From an uncultured Dorea sp. (GTDB lineage Bacteria; Bacillota_A; Clostridia; Lachnospirales; Lachnospiraceae), in assembly GCA_910578865.1 (NCBI GenBank), contig CAJTRM010000011.1:31834-95833 (forward strand): a stretch of 64,000 nucleotides of DNA, written 5' to 3'. The notes below the pieces were generated by a model. The model ran no database searches and had not been told where the DNA came from. It saw only the letters and a program-made list of their open reading frames with translations. Below are positions 8,950 to 16,965 of the stretch, piece by piece. Each line of letters opens with the position of its first letter. The stretch's first letter is position 1. Made by a program: the position numbers and the translations under genes.

Positions 8950-9198
8950 ATGGCTTTTAAGAAATTTAGAAATATGAAGGTGTACGAGCAGAGTGGTTAT
9001 AACTACAAATCCACGCCAACGATTATGTCGAAAGGGCAGTGGTTAAAGGAAGCAGGATTTGATGTTGGAGATTCCATCACAGTTACCTGCGAGAATGGAA
9101 AGTTGATTATCACGCCGAGGGAAGAAATTAGTTTTATTGATGCCTATGAGAAACAGCAGTTGATGATGGTTGCAGAGAAAGCGTATGGTCATGAGTAA
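8950..9198 (+). CDS. SymE-like small protein
   Basis: An 82-residue protein with the SymE-toxin/AbrB-like core SKGQWLKEAGFDVGDSITVT and GKLIITPRE. SymE of E. coli is an SOS-induced toxin thought to act on RNA or the nucleoid; here the gene lies directly before parA in an element, so a DNA-binding or partition accessory role is equally possible. GGAGAC precedes the ATG. Its stop overlaps the start of the parA remnant. The E5 paralogue (24430-24756) has an additional coiled-coil-like C-terminal tail that this copy lacks. Confidence 0.72.
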   Translation: MAFKKFRNMKVYEQSGYNYKSTPTIMSKGQWLKEAGFDVGDSITVTCENGKLIITPREEISFIDAYEKQQLMMVAEKAYGHE

Positions 9199-9972
9199 GA
9201 TTATTGTCATTGGTTCACAGAAAGGTGGCGTAAAACTACGACCACATTCAATCTGGCACATGTGCTTGCCAAAATGGGAAAGAAAGTATTGGCAGTGGAT
9301 TTTGATAGTCAGGCAAATCTGACTACTTGCTATGGTGTGGAAAAAACAGATGAGCTGGAGTACACCATTGGTCATATGCTGATGGCTCAGATTGAGGATG
9401 AGAAAGCATTGCCTGTGAAGAAATGTATCAGTACCAAGGACGGAGTGGATTTCATTCCGGCTTCCATTTATTTATCAGCTGTTGATGCGAAACTTCGCAC
9501 GGAAATGGGTGCAGAAAGAATGCTGGCAGAAGTGTTGGAGCCACTTAAAAGTCAGTATGATTACATTTTGATTGATACTTGTCCGTCATTGGGAATTCTC
9601 ACAATTAATGCATTGGCGGCTGCTGATGAAGTGATTATTGCGGCGAATCCTCAGTTGTTGGCAATGATGGGATTACAAGATTTCTTGCGCACCGTAACGA
9701 AGATTAAGAGACGTATTAATCCAAATTTGGAGATTGCAGGTATTCTTCTGACGATGTGTGAGAAACGAACTACTTTGTGTAAGGTGCTGACAGAGGAAGT
9801 GATGGAGAATTTCCAGGGACAGATTCGTGTGTTTGATACCAAGATTCCCAGCGCTGTAAAGGCTGGAGAAAGTATTTATTGTGGAAAGCCATTGGAACAG
9901 TATGCTCCAAAAGCATCTGCAGGTGTGGCTTATCGAAAACTGGCAAAGGAGTTGATTTCTTATGAAGGCTAA
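9191..9972 (+). pseudogene. parA: ParA partition ATPase, frameshifted in the P-loop
   Basis: The protein would start MSKIIVIGSQKGGV and continue KTTTTFNLAHVLAKMGKKVL, but bases are missing between GGCGT and AAAACT. Compared with the intact parA at 24759, four bases (GGGT-like) are lost, removing the conserved glycine of KGGVGKTTT and shifting the frame. The rest, from about 9235 to 9972, is intact (VDFDSQANLTTC, LLIDTCPSLGIL-like, AGILLTMCEKRTTL). Without the Walker A motif it should be inactive. It begins within the end of the SymE gene. Confidence 0.88.
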
Positions 9973-10125
9973 TGAAAGAAGAAAAGTATTTGATGCGGTG
10001 GATTTATTAACAGAGGATACAGCAGTAAGTGTACCGGCAACAAAGGTTAAGAATGGAGTTACGATGCTTAGCATCGACTCCATCAAACCATTCCACGATC
10101 ATCCGTTTCATCTGTACAAAAGAGC
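9962..10125 (+). pseudogene. parB: ParB N-terminal fragment
   Basis: The frame starts at ATG 9962, overlapping the parA end as in the E5 copy, and reads MKANERRKVFDAVDLL and SIDSIKPFHDHPFHLY. It matches the E5 ParB up to HPFHLY and then changes abruptly at about 10116-10125. All of the ParB nuclease-like and HTH domains are gone. The join leads into a lysin scrap. Confidence 0.85.
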
Positions 10126-10344
10126 CAGAAGGGTGCTTATAAGGTGCTCAAGAATGCAAAGGCATGTGCAGATAAGAATGAAGGATACTCTGTTTATGAC
10201 TGGAATGGTAATGTGGTGTATGCACCATCAAAATCATCTGAACCGGACCAGAAAAAGGTTTCTTACCGTGTGCGTGTCAGCATAAAGAATCTGAATATCA
10301 GAAAAGGGAAGTGCTTCAGTAGACCTGTTTTTTTGGTGGTATGA
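10126..10344 (+). pseudogene. Phage-type amidase/endolysin C-terminal scrap
   Basis: The frame from 10126 reads QKGAYKVLKNAKACADKN then GYSVYDWNGNVVYAP and YRVRVSIKNLNIRKGK. This resembles the linker and the start of the SH3-like cell-wall-binding domain of Firmicutes phage N-acetylmuramoyl-L-alanine amidases (VSIxxLNIRKGPG...). No start or catalytic domain remains and the SH3 domain is cut. It is joined directly to the ParB fragment, so a deletion joined a left-end gene to a late phage gene. The identification is by motif and is fairly but not fully secure. Confidence 0.6.
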
Positions 10345-10423
10345 AACTGATTTTTGATGAGAATACTATGTTTATAATGATTGAAGTTTGATTTTTGTTC
10401 ATAATAGTTTTTTTGTAAAAACC

Positions 10424-10520
10424 AAAATGACAAAATTATAAACTTGACAAGCGTAAGGTTTGGGAGTATTATTGGTTTAAAAGAATGACAGAATGGTTTG
10501 TGACGAAACTAAAATGACAA
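10424..10520 (+). promoter_or_regulatory. abiE promoter with three AATGACA repeats
   Basis: A near-consensus promoter, TTGACA (10444-10449), 17 bp, TATTAT (10467-10472), lies 70 bp before abiEi. Three direct repeats flank it: AAAATGACAAAATT (10424), AGAATGACAGAAT (10482) and AAAATGACAATAAAAT (10511). AbiEi antitoxins repress their own promoters, so these are candidate operators. Confidence 0.65.
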
Positions 10521-10541
10521 TAAAATCAATGGAGGTGGGAC

Positions 10542-11309
10542 ATGAACCTTTATTTTGAACTATTGAAAAAACCAGTGTTCAATATGGAAGATGTAAATGA
10601 ATTTTATAATAATATGGATAGTGCACGTTCTGCGATTAAGCGATTGATGAAAGAAGGCATGGTGGCTAAAATTCGTAATAACATGTACACTTGCATAAGC
10701 GGAGAAACTGGTGCATCGGTTGCAAATCGTTTTCAGATAGCCAGCCATATTACACCAACATCCTATGTGTCTCATCATACGGCTATGGAGTATTATGGAA
10801 TTACAGACCAGGTTTATTACGATGTGTATGTGTCTTCTGAGACCAGCTTCCGTGATTTTACATTTGATGGATATACGTATTGTTTTGTAGCATCAAAAAA
10901 TTCAGAAGGGATTGAGAAACTACCTTATAGCGGAGGTGTTGCAGTAACTAACTTGGAACGCACCATTGTTGATAGTATCAAGGATATGGATAAGATTTCA
11001 GGCATTGAAGAAGTGGTACAGAATATAGAAAGTGTACACCGAATGCAGGAGAAAAGACTGCTTAAGTATTTGGAACTTTATCAAAACCAATTCTTATATC
11101 AAAAGATGGGATATCTGTTATGGCAGTACAAGGAGCAAATGGGATTGTCCGATTCGTTCTTTGAAAAATGCAAGAAACAAATTGGTAAAAGCAAACGTTA
11201 TCTTACACGAGACCAGGATGGTGGTTGTTATGATGATACTTGGAAGCTGGTAGTGCCGGATGATTTGCAAACTATGAAGAATGGAGTGATGATGGATGCC
11301 GATATATAA
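10542..11309 (+). CDS. abiEi: AbiEi-family antitoxin (type IV toxin-antitoxin)
   Basis: A 255-residue protein. The N-terminal winged helix (about residues 5-60; SARSAIKRLMKEGMVAKIRN) is the DNA-binding domain of AbiEi antitoxins, and the SYVSHHTAMEYYGI segment near 70-83 starts the C-terminal domain. In known AbiE systems the antitoxin counters the nucleotidyltransferase toxin and represses transcription. GGAGGTGGG precedes the ATG. It overlaps the toxin gene by 14 bp, as usual. It looks intact although it sits in a decayed element, which fits selection to keep an addiction module. Confidence 0.88.
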   Translation: MNLYFELLKKPVFNMEDVNEFYNNMDSARSAIKRLMKEGMVAKIRNNMYTCISGETGASVANRFQIASHITPTSYVSHHTAMEYYGITDQVYYDVYVSSETSFRDFTFDGYTYCFVASKNSEGIEKLPYSGGVAVTNLERTIVDSIKDMDKISGIEEVVQNIESVHRMQEKRLLKYLELYQNQFLYQKMGYLLWQYKEQMGLSDSFFEKCKKQIGKSKRYLTRDQDGGCYDDTWKLVVPDDLQTMKNGVMMDADI

Positions 11310-12237
11310 TAAAGTAGAAATTGGACGTGTTGCACAGCAGCATGGATTTGTAAGAGATACCTTTGAAAAGGTATTACGCTTGAAGGAGATACTGCGTTAT
11401 CTGAATGAAGAAGAATATCTGAGAGAACATCTGCTTTTAAAAGGCGGAACAGCCATCAATTTGACTGTATTCAATCTGCCACGTTTGTCTGTGGATATCG
11501 ATATGGACTACACACCAAACGACACGAAAGAAGATATGTTAGAGGCCAGAGATAAGATTACGACTCTCATAAAAGATTACATGGAGGCGGAAGGATACCA
11601 GTTATCCAAAGGTTCCCGATTTACGCACAGCTTGGATGCTTTCTATTATCAGTATCAGAATGCCGGTGGTAATCGAGATATGATTAAGATAGAATTGAAT
11701 TATTCTTTGCGTGCACATATTTTGGAACCGGTACATAGAAGAATTCTTCCAGAGGTATTTGACGATGGCTTGGAGATTCGGATGGTAGCGCCAATGGAGA
11801 TTTTTGCAGCAAAAGGAAACGCGCTGATTAGTAGAGCTGCTGCAAGAGATTTGTATGATTGGGGAAATCTGATTACCGAGAATTTGTTTGCGGACGAACG
11901 AGATATGTTTCGTAAGTGCTTTGCATTCTACGCAACAATTTCAGCAGAGACTGTAAATCGAGACTTTGATACATCAGTCATTGCTTCCTTGAAGTTTGAT
12001 AAGATACGAAGAGATTTATTTCCTGTGCTCAGTAAGAAAGATAATTTCAAGCTGGACGAAAGAAAGCAGCAGGCTAAGGATCATATAGCGGATTTGATGC
12101 AGCTGACGGAGCGAGAGCAGGAATACATGGACCGTTTTATTGCGAAAGAGTATGTTCCAGAATTATTATTTGATGATGAAAAAATCGTGGAAAGAATTAA
12201 GGAACATCCGATGGCACTATGGAAATGCCAACAATAA
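11296..12237 (+). CDS. abiEii: AbiEii-family nucleotidyltransferase toxin
   Basis: A 313-residue DNA polymerase beta-like nucleotidyltransferase. The signature KGGTAINL at about residue 48 and RLSVDIDMDY at about 62-71 supply the glycine and aspartate motifs of the family. Related toxins transfer nucleotides to tRNA acceptor stems and cause growth arrest or abortive infection. The LIHR-like segment is replaced here by SRAAARDLYDWGNLI near 177-191, typical of AbiEii. It is followed by a strong terminator. The pair is the only intact cargo of E2. Confidence 0.9.
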   Translation: MPIYNKVEIGRVAQQHGFVRDTFEKVLRLKEILRYLNEEEYLREHLLLKGGTAINLTVFNLPRLSVDIDMDYTPNDTKEDMLEARDKITTLIKDYMEAEGYQLSKGSRFTHSLDAFYYQYQNAGGNRDMIKIELNYSLRAHILEPVHRRILPEVFDDGLEIRMVAPMEIFAAKGNALISRAAARDLYDWGNLITENLFADERDMFRKCFAFYATISAETVNRDFDTSVIASLKFDKIRRDLFPVLSKKDNFKLDERKQQAKDHIADLMQLTEREQEYMDRFIAKEYVPELLFDDEKIVERIKEHPMALWKCQQ

Positions 12238-12256
12238 CATATTGAAATTGAAGTGA

Positions 12257-12291
12257 TGCCTAGTGGTTATGCCGTTAGGCATTATTTTTTT
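12257..12291 (+). terminator. Terminator after abiEi-abiEii
   Basis: TGCCTAGTGG pairs with CCGTTAGGCA over ten base pairs (two G-T) with loop TTATG, followed by TTATTTTTTT. Confidence 0.85.
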
Positions 12292-12363
12292 GCACTTTTC
12301 TAGGCTTTTACCGGAAAAATCTTGGCAGAACCTACTTAGGAAGATAGAAGGAGGGAATGCCGT

Positions 12364-12480
12364 ATGAGTACAGAAAATAGACAGCAGTTGCCTTGGTGGC
12401 AGAAGTACACATTTACATTAAATGAAGCATCAGAATATTTCGGAATTGATCTGAGAAAAATGAAAAATAGTAGTGGTCAA
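12364..12480 (+). pseudogene. xis: Excisionase (Xis) remnant of E2
   Basis: The protein begins WWQKYTFTLNEASEYFGID, matching the MerR/Tn916-Xis-type excisionase encoded at 22081-22290 (VWKKYSLNVSEAAEYYGIG). After about 35 codons it diverges (SSGQRAKDVVCYQ) and never regains the recognition-helix and wing sequences. The frame runs on into the integrase start without a stop, but the middle is unrelated. An 11-bp inverted repeat (AAAGAGCCAAA at 12479, TTTGGCTCTTT at 12551) bounds the foreign stretch. Confidence 0.75.
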
Positions 12481-12588
12481 AGAGCCAAAGATGTGGTATG
12501 CTATCAATACATAGTCGGATACACACTATGTTTTATATGTAAAGTCATCATTTGGCTCTTTCCATTTCCGGGAAAGGAGACGATATGT

Positions 12589-13713
12589 ATGAGCGAAAAG
12601 CGACGAGATAGTAAGAATCGCATTCTTCGCACAGGAGAGAGCCAGTAAGCGGATGGACGTTATAAATTCAGATATGTTGATGCCAATGGAAAGCGTAAAT
12701 CAGTGTACAGCTGGAGGTTGGTGGCAACGGATCAGATTCCATCCGGAAAAAGAGACAACCCGCCTTTACGAGAGCAGGAAAAAGTCATTAACAGAGATTT
12801 GGATGATATGATTATGCCAGATGGTGGTGGATATACGGTCTTGCAGTTGATCAGACTTCAACAGGTGGATGGAAAGAGTTATTCGGCAATCCATTCTATC
12901 AGAGGAGTATTGAGACCGGCATTCCAAATGGCTGTGGACGACGACATCTTGAGAAAGAATCCTTTTGAATTTATGCTCGCCACAGTAGCTGTGAATGATT
13001 CTGTAACTCGTGAGGCAATAACGAGAAAAGAAGAACGAACTTTTCTTGATTTTGTGAAAAACGATAAGCATCACAGCAAGTATTATGACGGTATGTATAT
13101 TCTGTTTAAGACAGGAATGCGTATTTCGGAGTTTGTAGGTCTGACAGTAAAGGATGTGGATTTGGAGAACCGTACAATCAATATTGATCACCAGCTTCAA
13201 AGAACTGGAACACTGATTTATATTGATACGACCAAGACCTACGCAGGAAGAAGAGTAATTCCAATGCAGGATGATGTGTACGAATGTTTCAAACGCATCC
13301 TTGCGAATAGGAAGCCACCGAAGGTAGAACCGAACATTGATGGTTATTCCGGATTTCTTTGGTTCGATAAAGATGGAAAACCTATGCTGGCATTACACTG
13401 GGAGAAATACTTCCAGCATGCAGTTGAGAAGTATAATCGCATTTATAAGACTCAGCTTCCGAAAATCACACCTCATGTCTGCAGACACACATATTGTTCT
13501 AATATGGCCAAGTCTGGAATGAATCCGAAGGTGCTTCAATATCTGATGGGGCATTCGGATATCAGCGTTACACTGAATACCTATACGCATCTTAAGTTGG
13601 ATGATGCGAGAGAAGAGATGGAGCTCATGGCTAAACAGCAGGCGAAAGCGGATGAGGAACTCTGTCAGATGGGTAAGAAGAGTGACGGAATGCGAATTGT
13701 GAAATTCGGATAG
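12589..13713 (+). pseudogene. int: Tyrosine recombinase (integrase) of E2, broken
   Basis: The Tn916-type integrase starts MSEKRRDSKNRILRTGESQ and then meets TAA at 12646-12648. It resumes in frame with ADGRYKFRYVDANGKRKS, but about 47 codons of the core-binding domain are missing between TVLQLIR and LQQVDGKSYSAIHS when compared with the intact copy at 22426. The catalytic domain is complete: TGMRISEFVGL (arginine), HVCRHTYCS (HxxR) and NTYTH (tyrosine). It ends 203 bp before attachment copy 3. One nonsense and an in-frame deletion make it inactive. Confidence 0.9.
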
Positions 13714-13746
13714 GTTTTACGGAAAGCCATGCAAGTTGGCGTGATG

Positions 13747-13789
13747 AAATGGTCTAAATTAAAATGACGAAATTAAATTTAGACCATTT
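13747..13789. repeat. 13-bp inverted repeat between int remnant and att3
   Basis: AAATGGTCTAAAT and ATTTAGACCATTT are perfect inverted arms around a 17-bp centre that contains AAAATGACGAAATTA. The half-sequence TTTAGACCATTTGAAA also occurs just after att2 (about 8484-8500) and just after att5 (about 23931-23946). It may be an arm-type integrase or excisionase site, or a weak terminator. Confidence 0.55.
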
Positions 13790-13915
13790 GAAGGAAAAAA
13801 CAAGCCCAAATAAGCCAAATTAAGCCGAGATACGGAAAAATGCCAAGAACCCACAAACCCGCATAAAACCTAGAAAAATCAAGGAAAAACTGAGATAAAA
13901 GGAGATAAAAAATTG

Positions 13916-13945
13916 ATGATAAAAATACTATTCATCTGCCACGGC
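13916..13945 (+). repeat. Attachment-site copy 3 (LMW-PTP codons 1-10)
   Basis: ATG plus nine codons read MIKILFICHG, then N, V and a stop. AAGGAG lies upstream. It follows the E2 integrase remnant and precedes E3. Confidence 0.75.
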
Positions 13946-14107
13946 AACGTTTAAAGTATGGCGAGAAAGACTTGATTTTGTAGGATTTTCTAGATAGAAA
14001 CAAATAATTTACACCTTATTTATACCTTTGGAAGACCGAATCGGAATAATTAAAAAAGTTGTCATAATTTAGTTGGTCAAAAAATAATACTACACTCAAA
14101 ATCAATT

Positions 14108-14167
14108 AAAAAATCAATCGTAAAAAAATACGATTGATTTTTTGCACATTTTTGCATATAATATAAT
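14108..14167 (+). promoter_or_regulatory. Promoter with a perfect 15-bp inverted repeat over the -35
   Basis: AAAAAATCAATCGTA (14108-14122) and TACGATTGATTTTTT (14129-14143) are perfect inverted arms with a six-A loop. The right arm holds TTGATT (14134-14139), which is 17 bp before TATAAT (14157-14162). The repeat could be an operator for the regulator encoded next, or a terminator of upstream transcripts, or both. Confidence 0.65.
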
Positions 14168-14195
14168 CATTATGGTTGGAAAGGGAACGATTACT

Positions 14196-15449
14196 ATGCG
14201 TGAAACAAGAATATTAGAATTCAAGGAAACGATTACGAATACTTTTTTGAAAACAGTTAGTGCCTTTTCGAATTACAATGGTGGAACAATTCTTTTTGGG
14301 GTTGATGATAATGGAAATGTGAAAGGATTGCCAGATGTAAAACAGGCCTGTCTGGATATCGAAAATAAAATCAATGACAGTATATCACCTCAACCAAACT
14401 ATACACTTGAAATACAGAATAATGACCAGACGATAAAACTTACTGTAAAAAGTGGTCTTCAAAAACCGTATTTATATAAATCAAAAGCATACAAACGAAA
14501 TGATACAGCAACGATAGAGGTAGATACATTAGAATTTTCAAGGCTTGTATTAGATGGAAAAAATATTAGCTTCGAAGAATTACCTTGTAAAGATCAGGAG
14601 CTATCTTTTAAAATTTTACAGTGTAAACTGAAAGAAAATATTTACATTGAAACTTTCAATCAAGATACTTTAAAGACATTGAACCTGTATGACAATATAA
14701 ATGGTTATAATAATGCAGCGGGACTTTTGGCAGATAAAAATCATTTTTCAGGAATTGATATTGTTAAGTTCGGTGAGAATATCAGTATTATTCAAAAAAG
14801 AGTAACGTTTGAACATATATCGGTTTTAGAAATATATGAAAAAGCACTTGCTGTATTTAGAGATTATTACCAATATGAAGTAATACAGGGGGCTGACAGA
14901 AAGATGGTAGAGAAAATACCGGAAGCAGCTTTCAGAGAAGCAATTGCAAATGCTTTGATTCATAGGGTATGGGATATTAATTCACACACCAGAGTTTCTA
15001 TGTTTGATGATAGAATAGAAGTAGTGTCTCCTGGTGGATTGCCGGCTGGAATAACGGCAGAAGAATATTTATCAGGTAAACTATCTATTTTAAGAAATAG
15101 AAATCTTGCAAATGTATTTTACAGACTGGGATTAGTAGAGATATTTGGAACAGGAATTACACGAATCAAACAACTGTATGCAGAGAGTTTGATAAAACCA
15201 GAATTTGAAGTGTCAGAAAATGCTATAAAAATTGTACTACCGATATTTGAAACGAATGTCAATTTAACCGAAGACGAAAAAGTGATTTACAAATTTTTAA
15301 GTAAGACGATGCTGAAACCAATAAGTGAAATTGCACCATATGTCCCATTTGGCAAATCAAAAACAACACAATTACTGAAAGCTATGGAGAAAAAGGGTGT
15401 GATTTCAGTTGAAGGAAAAGGCAGAGGAACAAAATATATCATTAAGTGA
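14196..15449 (+). CDS. AlbA_2/Schlafen-domain ATP-binding regulator-like protein
   Basis: A 417-residue protein. The N-terminus (RILEFKETITNTFLKTVSAF, YNGGTILFGVDDNGNVKG) is an AlbA_2 domain, seen in Schlafen-like and putative DNA-binding proteins. The middle has a GHKL-type ATP site: FREAIANALIHR near residue 247 and SPGGLPAG near 278. The C-terminal 70 residues form a winged helix (FGKSKTTQLLKAMEKKG). Such proteins are annotated as transcriptional regulators or ATP-dependent helicase relatives, and some act in phage defence. I chose ATG 14196 because AAGGGA precedes it and MRETRILEFKE is the usual start; ATG 14172 is possible. It is the only gene of E3. Confidence 0.8.
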   Translation: MRETRILEFKETITNTFLKTVSAFSNYNGGTILFGVDDNGNVKGLPDVKQACLDIENKINDSISPQPNYTLEIQNNDQTIKLTVKSGLQKPYLYKSKAYKRNDTATIEVDTLEFSRLVLDGKNISFEELPCKDQELSFKILQCKLKENIYIETFNQDTLKTLNLYDNINGYNNAAGLLADKNHFSGIDIVKFGENISIIQKRVTFEHISVLEIYEKALAVFRDYYQYEVIQGADRKMVEKIPEAAFREAIANALIHRVWDINSHTRVSMFDDRIEVVSPGGLPAGITAEEYLSGKLSILRNRNLANVFYRLGLVEIFGTGITRIKQLYAESLIKPEFEVSENAIKIVLPIFETNVNLTEDEKVIYKFLSKTMLKPISEIAPYVPFGKSKTTQLLKAMEKKGVISVEGKGRGTKYIIK

Positions 15450-15507
15450 TTGAGAACATAGCGGGTTCAAATTACACAATCTTTCAATAACACAAGGAGA
15501 AAATCAT

Positions 15508-15537
15508 ATGATAAAAATTTTATTTTTATGCCACGGC
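15508..15537 (+). repeat. Attachment-site copy 4 (LMW-PTP codons 1-10)
   Basis: ATG plus nine codons read MIKILFLCHG (one Ile to Leu change), with AAGGAG upstream. The sequence after CHG is unrelated. No integrase lies before it, so E3 has lost its recombinase. Its DNA is the most diverged of the five copies. Confidence 0.7.
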
Positions 15538-15810
15538 AGGGTGAACGGACTACCGAATGTGTAGGTAAAAGTGCCGCAGAACTGGGCATAGTACGGCAGT
15601 CATAGTGCCACGGAACTACTGAAGGACTACTTCTCAGGCGAGTTAAAGTGGAGTGTGTAGAAGTAATCGTTAAGAGAGCATATATGTGAACCCCTTGGGA
15701 AAATCGTTAATAGAGTTCTACGGGGAGACTACTACAGGTGAAAGTTAAGTTATATCAGGGGACGTGTGGAAAAGTATGTTAAATCAAAACAAATAGGAAA
15801 ATAGATGAAT
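15538..15810. other. Gene-free 270-bp block at the E4 left end, possibly a structured RNA remnant
   Basis: No plausible gene is present. The stretch is richer in G than its AT-rich neighbours and contains phrases such as GGCATAGTACGGCAG, CTACTTCTCAGGCGAG and ATCAGGGGACGTGTGG that remind me of the untranslated part of Firmicutes group II introns. No reverse transcriptase and no domain V were found. The intron reading is a weak guess. Confidence 0.25.
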
Positions 15811-15821
15811 GGAGGGGTTGA

Positions 15822-16715
15822 ATGAGCATTATTAAGTCTATATCTGTTGGAAATGGAGATTTGTTCTACATAAAACATGGCAGTAGTAATTTTACAATTA
15901 TTGATTGCAATATGGATGAAACAAATAAAAAAGAAATTACTGATGAAATAATAGCCGAATCCAAAGAGAAGGATATTAAGCGTTTTATATCTACACACCC
16001 GGATGAAGATCATATTCATGGATTAAAATATCTGGATGATCAGATAGGAATATTAAATTTTTACTGTGTTGCAAATGAAGCCACCAAAAGTGATGAGACA
16101 GAAGATTTTAAGCGTTATTGTGAACTCCGAGACTCGAAGGATAAAGCCTTTCATATTTATCGAGGGTGTTCTCGTTGCTGGATGAATAAAGATGATGATG
16201 AAAAGAAATATGGTTCATCTGGAATTAATATTCTTTGGCCAATAACGAGCAATGAAGACTATAAGACGGAGTTATCTAATGCTAAAGATGGGAAAAGTCC
16301 GAATAATATATCTCCGATTATCAAGTACTCTTTAAATAATGGTGTTACGGTATTATGGTTTGGTGATTTGGAAAATACATTTATGGAAAAAATTAAAGAT
16401 CTTATTGAATTACCAAAAGCGGATATTATATTTGCACCTCATCATGGGCGGAGTAGTGGTAAAATTCCAAAAGAATGGATGGAAAGTATAGATCCCAAAA
16501 TAGTAGTAATTGGAGAAGCACCATCGGAGAAAATCAATTATTTGTCTGGATATAATACCATTACGCAAAATACAGCAGGAAATATTATCTTTGACTGCGA
16601 TACAGGTATTGTGGATGTTTATGTTTCCAACGAGAAGTATTCTGTAGATTTTCTTAAAGACAAAAAGAAATCTAACAAGTATAATGGTAAATATATTGGT
16701 TCATTGGATGTATAA
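15822..16715 (+). CDS. Metallo-beta-lactamase-fold hydrolase (ComEC-like)
   Basis: A 297-residue soluble protein with the metallo-beta-lactamase metal motif THPDEDHIHG at about residues 56-65 (HxDxDH). A second-shell FGDLE at about 180 and APHHGRSS at about 204 match the ComEC/Rec2 C-terminal MBL subgroup. No membrane segments are visible, unlike true ComEC. Stand-alone proteins of this type occur in mobile elements and defence islands, where they may cut nucleic acid or nucleotides, but the substrate here is unknown. GGAGGGG precedes the ATG. It is the first gene of E4 and lies just upstream of the CptIN locus. Confidence 0.8.
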   Translation: MSIIKSISVGNGDLFYIKHGSSNFTIIDCNMDETNKKEITDEIIAESKEKDIKRFISTHPDEDHIHGLKYLDDQIGILNFYCVANEATKSDETEDFKRYCELRDSKDKAFHIYRGCSRCWMNKDDDEKKYGSSGINILWPITSNEDYKTELSNAKDGKSPNNISPIIKYSLNNGVTVLWFGDLENTFMEKIKDLIELPKADIIFAPHHGRSSGKIPKEWMESIDPKIVVIGEAPSEKINYLSGYNTITQNTAGNIIFDCDTGIVDVYVSNEKYSVDFLKDKKKSNKYNGKYIGSLDV

Positions 16716-16770
16716 GAAATGATGGAATATTTGAAGATGAATCGGCATAAAATAATAGTGGGAAGCCATC

Positions 16771-16799
16771 TTGACTTTTCTCTTTGTACTTGCTAAAAT
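16771..16799 (+). promoter_or_regulatory. Promoter of the CptI antitoxin RNA
   Basis: TTGACT (16771-16776), 17 bp, TAAAAT (16794-16799). The expected start near 16806 falls just before the first 45-nt repeat. Confidence 0.8.
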
Positions 16800-16805
16800 G
16801 TAAGC

Positions 16806-16938
16806 ATAAAGAAAGTTTACCGCTGACCAATATGCGGTATATAAGTGGTTGGGTCGAAAGTTTACCGCTGACCAATATGCGGTATATAAATGGTTGGGTT
16901 GAAAGTTTAGTCCTTCGCCGTAAGGCGGAGGATTTTTC
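16806..16938 (+). ncRNA. cptI: CptI-like type III antitoxin RNA: two 45-nt repeats plus terminator
   Basis: Two 45-nt repeats (16811-16855 and 16856-16900) differ at only a few positions, and a partial third copy (GAAAGTTTA) starts at 16901. Each starts GAAAGTTTACCGCTGACC and contains a TACCGC/GCGGTA hairpin with a ten-nt loop. A terminator follows at 16911-16938: TCCTTCGCC pairs with GGCGGAGGA around GTAA, then TTTTT. In type III systems the toxin cuts the repeat RNA and each unit then inhibits the toxin. The repeat-terminator-toxin order and the 45-nt unit fit the CptIN family known from Eubacterium rectale. Confidence 0.88.
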
Positions 16939-16965
16939 TGTATACATTATAATGAGGATAGAACA

